Below are positions 1 to 8,196 of a stretch of 32,997 nt of DNA, one piece after another. The notes under the pieces are model-generated. The model was not told the DNA's origin, ran no database searches, and saw only the letters and a list, made by a program, of their open reading frames with translations. The translations under genes were made by a program, and so were the position numbers. Positions within the stretch are counted from its first letter, which is position 1. Every line of letters begins with the position of its first letter. The stretch comes from JBFELO01 sp041552055 (GTDB taxonomy: Bacteria; Acidobacteriota; Thermoanaerobaculia; Thermoanaerobaculales; Sulfomarinibacteraceae): positions 1 through 32,997 of the forward strand of contig JBFELO010000042.1 of NCBI GenBank assembly GCA_041552055.1. The letters run 5' to 3'.

Positions 1-2
1 AT

Positions 3-248
3 ATGGGTATCAAAGACAGGGTTTTTGATGTTTTGGTAACTTCGGAAGGCGCTTTTGAAATTACCGAGGACATGAGCCACACAATGATCGAGGTCATTCC
101 AGAACAACAGGGACACGGCGGCATGTCGATGAATGAGACCATCGAGGTTGCGAAGAAATTCACGGATTCGGCGGTTCTTGACGCCGTAAGCAACGCAAAC
201 CCAGAAGAGAGATTGCGCATCATCCGCCAGTCGAGGCAAGGCTGCTAG
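3..248 (+). CDS. Small protein, candidate radical SAM substrate peptide (start may lie off window)
   Basis: An 81-residue ORF with an ATG at the very edge of the window, so the true start may be upstream. I do not recognise a family. The product is acidic in its first half, has a His/Gly/Met patch near residues 38-43 (GHGGMSM), then a helical-looking segment and a basic tail ending RQSRQGC, so the last residue is a lone Cys. The stop is 4 nt before the GTG of a radical SAM/SPASM protein, which implies co-transcription and probably coupled translation. By hand count its GC is about 50%, clearly lower than the maturase beside it. Inference: it may be the precursor peptide or protein partner modified by that enzyme. 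Alternatively it is the C-terminal end of a longer unrelated protein. No signal peptide or membrane segment is visible. Confidence 0.55.
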   Translation: MGIKDRVFDVLVTSEGAFEITEDMSHTMIEVIPEQQGHGGMSMNETIEVAKKFTDSAVLDAVSNANPEERLRIIRQSRQGC

Positions 249-252
249 CTTC

Positions 253-1458
253 GTGAAACCGATCGGCACGGCGCTCGGGTCGGTGCGGTCGATCGAGGCG
301 GTGCTGACCACCGCCTGCAACCTGAGCTGCAGCTACTGCTACCAGGACCGTCACGACGGCCGCGCGATGGAATGGCCGGTGCTCGGGGCCGTCCTCGACC
401 TGCTGCTGGGGTCGGACCACCCGCGGCCCAAGCTGACCCTGCACGGCGGCGAGCCGCTGCTCGCGCGCGAGACCATGCGGCGCGCCGCCGACTTTCTCGA
501 CGAACAGCAGGATGGGAAGGGCAGGGTCGAGCTGTTCACCTCCACCAACGGCACCCTGCTCGACCGGGACGCGATCGACTTCCTGGCGGACAACGACGTC
601 GACACCCAGATCAGCTGCGACGGCGTGGCCGCGGCCCAGGAGGCGCGCGCGCCCGGCACCTTCGGCACGGTCGATCGGGCGCTGCGAGATCTGCGCGAGC
701 GCCGTCCCGGTTTCCTGCGCGACAACTGCTGCGTGTCGATCACGCTCGGCTCGCACAGCATCCCACACCTGGCCGAATCGTTCGACTACTTCCTGGAGAA
801 GGGCGTCGGCGAGATCGCGGTGTCGCCGCTGGTGACCCACGACCCGGGCTGGCGCCCGGACTCGATCACCGTGCTGGCCGATCAGGTGCTGGCGATCCTG
901 GCGCGATCGCTCGAGTGGCACCGGAGCACCGGCGAGGTGCCGTTCTCGCCGTTCCGGATCGAGCCGGAAACCGACCCCGGGCAACAGCGCCCGCCGGGCG
1001 CGATGTGCCGGGTCGCGTGCACCGACCGGCTGGCGGTCGACGTCGACGGGAGCGTGTACGGCTGCGTCATGATCGCCGAATCGTACCAGCGGCGACCCGG
1101 CGTTCGGCTCGGCCGCGGGCTCGAGGCGATGCGGCTTGGAGACCTGCGCGCACCGAGCCTCGACCGGCGGCTCGAGGGCTACCCAGAGGCGGTGCGCGCG
1201 GTCGGGATCTTCGACCGCAAGGAGGAGAAGTACTCCACGTACGGCCGGTGCCGGGACTGCCGCTTTGTCGAGGTCTGCTCGGTCTGCCCGGTGTCGATCC
1301 TGCACATCCCGGGCAACACCGATCCGCACCGGGTGCCGGACCTGCCGTGCGCCGTCAACCTGGTGCTCTTGACCTGCCTCGAGGGGTTCCTGGGGGCGAC
1401 ACGCGCGGGCCAACGGTCGGCCGGGATCGAAGAGGCAGAGGACCACGCCGACGCCTAG
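253..1458 (+). CDS. Radical SAM/SPASM domain protein (peptide maturase-like)
   Basis: A 401-residue radical SAM enzyme. The [4Fe-4S]/SAM motif CNLSCSYC places C22, C26 and C29 in CxxxCxxC, and the SAM-binding GGEP motif lies at 65-68. The C-terminal part is a SPASM domain: Cys at 252/256 and 271 (a DGSVYGC segment), then CX2CX5CX2C at 333, 336, 342 and 345, and C366, enough ligands for two auxiliary clusters. Family knowledge: SPASM enzymes of this size mature RiPPs (thioether, C-C or decarboxylation chemistry) or activate sulfatases; the product here cannot be read from sequence. There is no obvious fused RRE. The GTG start has only a weak purine-rich stretch (GAGGCAAGG) ahead of it and follows a small ORF by 4 nt, which supports coupling. 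No transporter or peptidase follows downstream. Confidence 0.92.
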   Translation: MKPIGTALGSVRSIEAVLTTACNLSCSYCYQDRHDGRAMEWPVLGAVLDLLLGSDHPRPKLTLHGGEPLLARETMRRAADFLDEQQDGKGRVELFTSTNGTLLDRDAIDFLADNDVDTQISCDGVAAAQEARAPGTFGTVDRALRDLRERRPGFLRDNCCVSITLGSHSIPHLAESFDYFLEKGVGEIAVSPLVTHDPGWRPDSITVLADQVLAILARSLEWHRSTGEVPFSPFRIEPETDPGQQRPPGAMCRVACTDRLAVDVDGSVYGCVMIAESYQRRPGVRLGRGLEAMRLGDLRAPSLDRRLEGYPEAVRAVGIFDRKEEKYSTYGRCRDCRFVEVCSVCPVSILHIPGNTDPHRVPDLPCAVNLVLLTCLEGFLGATRAGQRSAGIEEAEDHADA

Positions 1459-1558
1459 CCCCCACGTGCCGGTCCTCCGTCCGGGTGGATAGCTGCGAGC
1501 TGTCCGTTCGTCGAGCCCGGGTCCTCACTCTGTCTGGGAGCGGCCGATGGCCGGCCGG

Positions 1559-2263
1559 TCAGCTCGCCTGGCGGATCAGCAGGCTGCGCAGTCGTGTGCG
1601 GTGGTTCTCCGAGAACTCGACGAAGCTCGCACCGATCCCGAGCACTCGTTCCCGCTTGGGATCCGTCACCCGGGCAACCTTGGCCTTGCCGCGGATCGGC
1701 TGCTCCTCGCCGGGAATCGTGAGGGCGAACTCGAGCGGGGACCCGACGGGCAGCAGATGGGAGCAGCTCACCAGCATTCCCGACATGGAGAGGTTCTCGG
1801 TGTTGCAGTGTGCCGTCGTCAGCTGGTCGTCGCGCTCGACCGAGAGCTGCACCGGCGCCCGAAGCGGAAAGCGACGCGCCACGTCGAGCAGTGACAGCAC
1901 GGCCTCCCGGATCGTGTCGGTGGAAGCGTCCAGCGGGAGTACCCGGTTGACGCCGCGCCCGACGTGCCGCTGCACCCAGCCGACCCGGAGCGGATCGGCA
2001 AACGCGACGATGCCGGCGTGGCGGCTGAAGGCGTCGTCGCCACGCAACACCTCGAGGATCCGGATGAGATCGCGGGAGCGGGCCGGGCAGCGAAACAGGA
2101 TGACGTCGAACTCGCGGTAGGAGACGATGCCGGACAGCGACTCGTTCCAGGGGACGCGATGGAAGTCGACACCGAACGGCGACAGGGTCGCGACAATCCG
2201 CACGGCCTCCTGGTCGTCGAATCCGGTAAGCAAGACCTGGTGATTGTGGCTCCGTGATTCCAT
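1559..2263 (-). CDS. Pseudo-receiver plus PilZ domain protein (copy A)
   Basis: A 234-residue cytoplasmic protein. Residues about 8-128 look like a CheY/receiver fold (hydrophobic strand QVLLTGF, FDVILF strand, GIVAFAD strand), but the position of the phosphoacceptor Asp is Arg57, so it should not be phosphorylated. Residues about 130-230 form a PilZ domain with both c-di-GMP motifs: RxxxR at R131-R135 and NLSMSG (N/DxSxxG) at 157-162. The start is set at the ATG with GGGAG 8 nt upstream; a longer reading would add 62 unlikely residues. Its neighbour upstream on the same strand is a paralogue. Inferred role: a c-di-GMP-responsive adaptor in motility, secretion or surface regulation. The partner cannot be predicted. 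Confidence 0.88.
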   Translation of the reverse strand: MESRSHNHQVLLTGFDDQEAVRIVATLSPFGVDFHRVPWNESLSGIVSYREFDVILFRCPARSRDLIRILEVLRGDDAFSRHAGIVAFADPLRVGWVQRHVGRGVNRVLPLDASTDTIREAVLSLLDVARRFPLRAPVQLSVERDDQLTTAHCNTENLSMSGMLVSCSHLLPVGSPLEFALTIPGEEQPIRGKAKVARVTDPKRERVLGIGASFVEFSENHRTRLRSLLIRQAS

Positions 2264-2571
2264 CGATGAGACTCCCTCTCTGTGCCTAAGTACCCGATCG
2301 GAGCCGCCAAAATACGGGTGTGGCTGGTCTTCATATGCAAAGGGATGTGGGTATCCTGAAGAGTCAGGGATTTGCCTGTCACGTTCAGTGAAGTTGGCCG
2401 TTATCTCGTTGCCGTCCCCGTTCCCGGAAGACTTCGGTCTTCGGTCCACTGTTTTATATAACTGAAACGAATAGGTTTCTGAGAGATCTCAGGCGTGCCG
2501 GTCGGGCACGGGACCGGGAAGGGGAACGGAAGAAACGGACACGCGAGAGGTGGAGATGGAGGCGGCGTCGA
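2264..2571 (-). other. Intergenic region between the two PilZ paralogues
   Basis: 308 bases without a convincing gene. The stretch around 2450-2480 is notably AT-rich and includes TATATA at 2455-2460, which could hold the promoter of PilZ copy A, though no good -35 element is seen at the right distance. A small hairpin (stem CGTGCC/GGCACG, 2494-2499 with 2505-2510, 5-nt loop) lies about 60-80 nt beyond the stop of copy B and could end its transcript, but no T-tract follows it. A second short stem, CTGAG/CTCAG, lies beside it at about 2479-2492. Confidence 0.4.
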
Positions 2572-3267
2572 TCAGTCGGTGCAGCGCGCCAGGATGTCGT
2601 GCAGCCGAGCCTGGTCGTTGCCGGGGAAGGACAGGAAGCTGGCACCGATGCCGATCACCTGCTCGCGCTGAGGGTTGGTGAGGCGGGCGACCCGGGCGGC
2701 ACCGCGGATCGGGTTGGCATCGCCGGGGAGTGACATGGCGAAGTCGAGCGGGAGGCCCACCGCGAAATTCTTGGCGCACGACACCAACATACCGGTGGTC
2801 GAGAGGTTTTCGGTCACGCAGTGGACGGCAACGGTGGCGTCCGACGTCGCGGCAGAGAGCTGGATCGGAGCCCGCACAGGAAATCGCGGCGCCACGCTCA
2901 GCAGGGAGAGCACCGATTCTCGCAACGCGTCTCCCTGGTCGTTGAGGTGCACCACGCGGTTGACACCGCTGCCGACGTGCCTGCGTACCGCCTCGAGGTG
3001 TCCCGAGTCGGCGAGGGCGACCACGCCCGCTCGACGGCTGATCGCCCGCTGGGCGCGCAACGCCTCCAGGAAGTTCTCGACCTCCGTCTCGGTGGGGTAG
3101 GCGAACAGAATCGCATCGAATCGATGTTGCGCGAGGAACGTGCCGAGTCCATCCATCCAGGGTGCGCGGTGGAACTCGACGTCGACCGAGGAGAGGGCGG
3201 ACACGATGCGCAGCATGTCGACTTCGCGGAATCCGATGAGAAGCGCCTGGTGCGTACGTCCCGCCAT
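2572..3267 (-). CDS. Pseudo-receiver plus PilZ domain protein (copy B)
   Basis: A 231-residue paralogue of the downstream copy A, collinear along its whole length (shared GF at the start, FHRxPW near 32-37, GVNRV near 101-105 and IGIGASF near the end). The N-terminal receiver-like domain again lacks the phosphoacceptor; Ala56 sits where Asp is expected. The PilZ domain has RFPVR (R128-R132) and NLSTTG (154-159), the c-di-GMP-binding motifs. The chosen ATG has AGGA 8 nt upstream; an upstream reading of 43 residues is Arg/Pro-rich and unlike copy A. The gene reads in the same direction as copy A, about 300 nt upstream of it, and follows the M1 peptidase gene by 70 nt. Tandem duplication is the simplest origin. 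Both copies keep the ligand motifs, so both probably bind c-di-GMP. Confidence 0.88.
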   Translation of the reverse strand: MAGRTHQALLIGFREVDMLRIVSALSSVDVEFHRAPWMDGLGTFLAQHRFDAILFAYPTETEVENFLEALRAQRAISRRAGVVALADSGHLEAVRRHVGSGVNRVVHLNDQGDALRESVLSLLSVAPRFPVRAPIQLSAATSDATVAVHCVTENLSTTGMLVSCAKNFAVGLPLDFAMSLPGDANPIRGAARVARLTNPQREQVIGIGASFLSFPGNDQARLHDILARCTD

Positions 3268-3337
3268 CACCTCGATCCTATCATCCAACACCCCTCCCGT
3301 GACGGTCGCGGCGGGGCAATGGCGCCTCGAACGATCC

Positions 3338-5962
3338 TCAGTGGGCGGCCTCCAGATACTCGGCCACCGAGGCGCCCTCTCTGGCGCGGAGAGCAACGCA
3401 GGTCTCGACCTCCTCGGTGACCTTGGCCAAGGCTTCGGCGGTGCCCGGAAACTCGTGGTCCGGCTCGCCGAAGAACTCCTGAACCTCGGCGAGCTGTTTT
3501 TCCGAGCAGCTCATGGCCATGTAGGGAAGGTAGCCGCGAAAATCCGGCGGCAGGCGCGACGCGAGCGTGTCGTAGTTGTCCTGGAGGAAGGCGAATCTGC
3601 GCGACCTCGCGTCATCGGAATCGGGGAGGCTGCGCATGATCGACTGCTGCTCCTGGAGCCGGAGCGGACCATCGATCGAGTATTGAAGCGCCTCCTCCTG
3701 CAGCTCGGGGTCGTCGAACGAGCCCAGTGCCTGAAGATAGGCGCCGCGCAACTGGGGATCTGTGTTCTGCTCGATGCCACGTCGGTAGGCGTCGAATTGG
3801 TCCCGGTCTCCGTGCCTCGCCGCGACCTGCAGGGCGACGCCGATCACGCCGGGCTCCACCGACGCAGGATCGTCGATCAATGACTGCACGGCCGCGTCGC
3901 AGAACTGGCGGACCTCGGCGTCGCGGCCGTCGAGGCCCAGGATGCGGATCAGCCGCGGTCGCAGAACGGCGATCGCGGGGTCTTCACCTGGCTGGCCGGT
4001 CATTCCCACGCGATCCAGCACGGGTGCGAGCGAGTGACGCACCCAGGCCGCGTAGTCCTCGCGGAGATCGTCCGACACGAATGCCGTACGAACGCGGCCG
4101 AGGCTGTCCACGACGTTGGTCATCACCTCGGGCTCGGGATCGTCTGCAAATTCGGCGAGCAGCGCGAGGTAATCGCCGCCGCCGAGAGCCCCCGCCGTCA
4201 GCAGCGCGTAGGCGTTGCCGAGGAACCCGATCCGCTCGCGCTCGGTCAACGCCTGACGGTCGGCGCCGGCGAGTCGCCGCATCATTTCGTCGGGGACCGA
4301 CCAGCGGTAATAGCCCCACGAGTCCGCGTCAGGCAGCACCCACTCGACGTCGTCGCCCAGGTCCAGGGACGCCGTTGGGCCGTCCAGCACCACCGTCTGA
4401 TCTCGGATTCCTTCTGCGGTCTCGTACTTCAACCCGATCGGAACCACCCAGAGCTGCGGCTCCAACTCGACACCAAACGTCGTGAACCGCTGCTGATGGA
4501 GACGGAGCCGTCCGTGCGGCTCGGGTTCGACGCGAATCAGAGGGAGCCCGGGCTGCTCGAGGAAGCTCGCGAGCACGCTCGAGACCTGCTCTCCCGACGC
4601 GGCGTCCAGGGCCTGCCACAGGTCCTCGCCGACGGCATTCCCCCCGGCGTGTCGCGCGACGTAGTCGAGGACGCCCGACCGGAATGTGTCCTCACCGATC
4701 CAGCGCTCGACCATCGCCAGCACCCGCTGGCCCTTTTGGAACGGCAGCATCAAATCCTGCATGATGTCGGTGGCCTCGACCACTTCCTGACGGATCGCTC
4801 TGGTGGACGGACGAGCGTCCGCGGACATCACGCCGTCCGCGTCGCTCGCGGAGGTGACGTCGACTCGAAACTCGGGATGAACGCGCTGCACGACGACGTC
4901 GGTCACCCAGGTCGTGAGTGACTCGTTGAGCCACAAATCATCCCACCACGCCAAGGTCACGAGGTCGCCGAACCACATGTGGGCCAGTTCGTGGGCGGTG
5001 ACGGTGATGAGCCGGCGCCGCTGGAGGGCCGACGCCCGCTCCGGATCGAGCAGCAGCAGGTTGTCCGCCCAGGTTACGAGACCGGGGTTCTCCATGGCCC
5101 CCGGCCAGAATTCAGGGACCGCGACGAAGTCGAGCTTGGCGAACGGGTAGGGCCGATCGAACCACTGCTCGAGGGCCTCGAGGATGGGGGGTGTGATCTC
5201 GGCGGCGATCGCGCCCATCGAGCCCTGCCCCCGTGGCGCGTAGATGGCCCCCGGCACCGACAAGCCATCCATGGGTAGTCGGTCGAAGGGGCCGACGGCG
5301 ATCGCCAACAGGTAGCTCGGCAGCGGAGGGGTTTCTGAAAACTCGATGATGTCCCAGCCGTCCGAAGTGGTTCGGGAATCGACCGGGGTGTTGGTGAGCG
5401 CCGTGAGCCCCTCCGGAACCTGCAGGGTCACCCGGTACGGGATCTTGAAGGAGGGCTCGTCCCAGCACGGGAACGCGCGCCGGGCGTCGGTCGGCTCGAA
5501 CTGGGTGAACAGATAGGCGTCCTCACCGGCTGTCATTCGGTACAGCCCGCTGGCGGTGATCTCGAACGGTCGCGAGAAGTCCAGCGCCATCAGGTACCGG
5601 CCGGGTTCGAGCGATCTGTCCGGGGTCGCCTTGACGAGCCCGTTATCGAGGGCGGTCACATCCATCGGTATCGGTCCGCCCGGACCCTCCATCTCGTGCC
5701 GCCCGAAGTCCATCTGGTCGCCGTGGAAGGTGAACGACTCGACGTCCTGCTCGACCTCGAGGTCGATCATCACAGCGCCGGTGAACTCCTCCTGCGCAGG
5801 ATCGAGTCGGAGCTCGATCGACTGTCGCACCGGCCGGATCGGCTGGTGTGCGAGATCGCCGCGAAAGACGTTTCGATCGCGGTCCACGAAATCCTGCGAG
5901 GGCTGGGGTGCGCAGGCGACCGCCACGATGCACAGCAGAGAAATGAGCGACACACGGCGCAT
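3338..5962 (-). CDS. M1 family aminopeptidase, predicted lipoprotein
   Basis: An 874-residue zinc aminopeptidase of the APN/gluzincin type. The N-terminus MRRVSLISLLCIVAVAC is a lipoprotein signal (Cys at 17), so the enzyme is probably periplasmic or outer-membrane anchored. The substrate-binding GAMEN motif is at 288-292 and the zinc motif HELAH at 324-328, with the third ligand Glu347 in LWLNE. The C-terminal ~400 residues form the helical ERAP1-like domain. Length is normal for the family. The start is placed at the ATG preceded by AAAGGAG with 7-nt spacing; ATGs two and ten codons further upstream fit less well. The likely role is removing N-terminal amino acids from peptides in the periplasm. 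The gene is divergent from the class V aminotransferase-like gene. Confidence 0.95.
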   Translation of the reverse strand: MRRVSLISLLCIVAVACAPQPSQDFVDRDRNVFRGDLAHQPIRPVRQSIELRLDPAQEEFTGAVMIDLEVEQDVESFTFHGDQMDFGRHEMEGPGGPIPMDVTALDNGLVKATPDRSLEPGRYLMALDFSRPFEITASGLYRMTAGEDAYLFTQFEPTDARRAFPCWDEPSFKIPYRVTLQVPEGLTALTNTPVDSRTTSDGWDIIEFSETPPLPSYLLAIAVGPFDRLPMDGLSVPGAIYAPRGQGSMGAIAAEITPPILEALEQWFDRPYPFAKLDFVAVPEFWPGAMENPGLVTWADNLLLLDPERASALQRRRLITVTAHELAHMWFGDLVTLAWWDDLWLNESLTTWVTDVVVQRVHPEFRVDVTSASDADGVMSADARPSTRAIRQEVVEATDIMQDLMLPFQKGQRVLAMVERWIGEDTFRSGVLDYVARHAGGNAVGEDLWQALDAASGEQVSSVLASFLEQPGLPLIRVEPEPHGRLRLHQQRFTTFGVELEPQLWVVPIGLKYETAEGIRDQTVVLDGPTASLDLGDDVEWVLPDADSWGYYRWSVPDEMMRRLAGADRQALTERERIGFLGNAYALLTAGALGGGDYLALLAEFADDPEPEVMTNVVDSLGRVRTAFVSDDLREDYAAWVRHSLAPVLDRVGMTGQPGEDPAIAVLRPRLIRILGLDGRDAEVRQFCDAAVQSLIDDPASVEPGVIGVALQVAARHGDRDQFDAYRRGIEQNTDPQLRGAYLQALGSFDDPELQEEALQYSIDGPLRLQEQQSIMRSLPDSDDARSRRFAFLQDNYDTLASRLPPDFRGYLPYMAMSCSEKQLAEVQEFFGEPDHEFPGTAEALAKVTEEVETCVALRAREGASVAEYLEAAH

Positions 5963-6133
5963 GACCATTCTCCTTTCGCCGAGTCGGGGCATTGTGCCAC
6001 GTCAGCCGGGTCGATGGAGAGGACAGACGCCGCGGGCGGCTGTCGTGAGATTTGATTTTCGCGGAGTGGACCGGCGACACTCGTCCTCGATGGGTCTGTC
6101 CGGGTTGCGGCAGGCGCGGATGGAGGGGTCCAG

Positions 6134-7366
6134 ATGACTGAAATCACGGGAGAGCAGCGTGCGCGGATTCGTGGCCAGTTCCCGGCGCTCGGGGGTACCA
6201 CCGTCTTCCTGGAAAACGCCGGAGGTTCGCAGGTGCCACGAGTCGTTGCGGATCGGGTCCGCGAGTACATGCTGTCGAGCTACGTCCAGCTCGGAGCCGG
6301 CTACGCGTTGTCGGAGCAGAGCACTCGACTGGTGGCCGAGGCGCGCGACTTTGTTCGGTTATTGATGGGCGGGCGAGAGGGAGAGGTCATCCTGGGGCCA
6401 TCCACCTCGGCGTTGCTCCAGATGCTGGCCGACTGTTACTCGCGAGTGCTCCAGCCCGGTCAGGAGGTCGTGGTCGCGGAATCGGGCCACGAGGCGAACG
6501 TGGGTCCGTGGCAGCGGTTGGAGAAGGGCGGTGTCGTGGTCCGGTGGTGGAGGCTGGATCCCGAGACCTGCACCTGTCCAGTGGACCGGCTCGAACCGAT
6601 GCTTTCCGAGCGGACCGCGTTGGTCGCGTTCCCACACGTCTCCAACCTGCTCGGCGACATCGAGGATGTGCGTGCCGTCACCGAAAAGGTCCATGCGGTC
6701 GGTGCGCGGGTGGTCGTGGACGGCGTCGCGTATGCGCCGCACCGCGCGATGGACGTGGACGGGTGGGACGTCGACTGGTACGCCTACTCCGCGTACAAGG
6801 TCTACGGTCCGCACATGGCGGCAATGTGGGGTCGTCGGGATGCGCTGGCCGAGCTGACCGGACCCAATCACTTCTTCTTCGCCGATGATGACGTGCCGTA
6901 CAAGTTCGAGCTCGGGGGTGTGGATCACGAGGGGTGTGCCGGGGTGCTCGGGCTGCGGGCCTACCTCGCGATCCTGGCCGGTTCGAGCGACGGAGAAGCG
7001 CTCGACCGGCCCGACGTGGAGCGCGCGTTCGACGTCATGACCGCCTGCGAGCTCCCGTGTCAGGCCGCCCTCATCGAATACCTGAGGTCGCGGCGGGACG
7101 TGCGCATCGTGGGACCGGCCGAAAACGGTCCCTCACGGGTGGGAACCGTCAGCTTCGTTCATTCGGAGCTGAGTTCGCGTGCGATCACCGACGTCGTGGA
7201 CCGGTCTGACATCGCCATCCGCCACGGTCACATGTACGCCTACCGGTTGTGTCAGGCGCTCGGCCTCGATCCGGACGACGGCGTCGTGCGGGTTTCCATG
7301 GTGCACTACAACACGCCCGAGGAGATCGCCCGGCTGATCGACGTCCTCGACGCCGCTCTCGGCTGA
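6134..7366 (+). CDS. Cysteine desulfurase-like protein (class V aminotransferase fold)
   Basis: A 410-residue PLP enzyme. The N-terminal LENAGGSQVP segment and overall layout match the cysteine desulfurase-like VC1184 subfamily (TIGR01976) rather than IscS/SufS. The expected PLP lysine is K222 in SAYKVYGPH, the PLP-ring Asp is D196 in VVVDGVAY, and His119 in ESGHEAN stacks on the ring. The C-terminal domain keeps the RHGHMYAYR segment near residue 358. Substrate is uncertain: members of this subfamily are often annotated as desulfurases or selenocysteine lyases without proof. The ATG has GGAGGGG 5 nt upstream. No Isc/Suf partner is adjacent, which argues against a dedicated Fe-S assembly role. 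Confidence 0.87.
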   Translation: MTEITGEQRARIRGQFPALGGTTVFLENAGGSQVPRVVADRVREYMLSSYVQLGAGYALSEQSTRLVAEARDFVRLLMGGREGEVILGPSTSALLQMLADCYSRVLQPGQEVVVAESGHEANVGPWQRLEKGGVVVRWWRLDPETCTCPVDRLEPMLSERTALVAFPHVSNLLGDIEDVRAVTEKVHAVGARVVVDGVAYAPHRAMDVDGWDVDWYAYSAYKVYGPHMAAMWGRRDALAELTGPNHFFFADDDVPYKFELGGVDHEGCAGVLGLRAYLAILAGSSDGEALDRPDVERAFDVMTACELPCQAALIEYLRSRRDVRIVGPAENGPSRVGTVSFVHSELSSRAITDVVDRSDIAIRHGHMYAYRLCQALGLDPDDGVVRVSMVHYNTPEEIARLIDVLDAALG

Positions 7367-7493
7367 CGCGAACCGGGAGCGACCTCCGGAACTCGATGAT
7401 CCAGGACGTCGGAGACGCCACCTCGGAAGGCGGAATCACGCAAGCGGGCCGTCGACGAGGTTGCGGTGACGGGCGGCCGCGGAGATCTCCACC

Positions 7494-7955
7494 CTACTCG
7501 AGGGGTCGCAGTGATACCTCACGAATGTAGCTGGATCCAAGGTACTTGCGCATCTCGAATCGAGGTTTGATCATTTCCCTCTGCTGATCCTCGTCATCGG
7601 TCTTGTAGTGCTCGGCTGCGATGGCGTCCCACTTGGCGTCGATCTCGGCGTTGTAGTCCATGGCCGCGCCAAAGCTCGGGAACAAAGTGCAGAACAGCAC
7701 GTCCCAGTCGTCGGGGCCGGACGGGTCCTGGACGAAGATCTTGTGGTCGATGATGAGGCCTTGCTGCTTGCCGGTCTCCATCATCGGGAGGTAGAACTCC
7801 CGCAGGTACATCATGTAGCCCTCGAACTGGCCGGGCAGGGTGCGGTAGGAGCTGCAGGCCCACGCCGGACCTTCGGTCCAGTGATCCTGGGCGTCGGCCA
7901 CACCCGCACCGAGGGCGAGGCACACCAGCACGACACTCGTGACGCTTCGACTCAT
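7494..7955 (-). CDS. Small secreted protein of unknown function
   Basis: A 153-residue protein with a clear Sec signal peptide (hydrophobic SVVLVCLALGAGV, probable cleavage after ADA at about residue 22). The mature part is rich in aromatic residues and acidic patches, with two Cys (about 34 and 89) that could form a disulfide. The alternating pattern (LPGQFEGYMMYL, GLIIDHKIFV, DDWDVLFCTLF, AEIDAKWDAI) is reminiscent of NIPSNAP/EthD-like dimeric alpha-beta barrels, but this is a guess from pattern only. The ATG is preceded by AAGGAGG at 5-nt spacing, a strong site. It is monocistronic; the 127 bases after its stop hold no gene. Confidence 0.78.
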   Translation of the reverse strand: MSRSVTSVVLVCLALGAGVADAQDHWTEGPAWACSSYRTLPGQFEGYMMYLREFYLPMMETGKQQGLIIDHKIFVQDPSGPDDWDVLFCTLFPSFGAAMDYNAEIDAKWDAIAAEHYKTDDEDQQREMIKPRFEMRKYLGSSYIREVSLRPLE

Positions 7956-8196
7956 GACAGCCTCCTTGAACTGGTTTTGTCATCAAACCTCGATCTCAGG
8001 AGGCGTGTTGTCAAGGTTCATCGTGGGAGACATGGGGCATCGGAGCAGGGGTGTTGTCCCGCGATCGATACCGTGCGGCATGCGCTGAGACTCCCACTCC
8101 GAGGAGCGTCGGAGGGGCAAAGGGGGACATCCAAGGCGTCACCGCGGGGTGGCGGTCGAAGGCCTCGACCTCGAATCGCGAGACGCGTTGGGCCGA

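Noticed and set aside
220..1446. A 408-codon open frame on the minus strand opposite the radical SAM gene
   Set aside because: The plus strand encodes clear radical SAM and SPASM motifs; the minus frame is Arg/Ala/Val/Asp-rich with no family motif, a shadow of high GC.
372..2120. A 582-codon plus-strand frame running through the maturase and into PilZ copy A
   Set aside because: Arg/Pro/Ala-rich, crosses two convergent real genes and has no recognisable domain.
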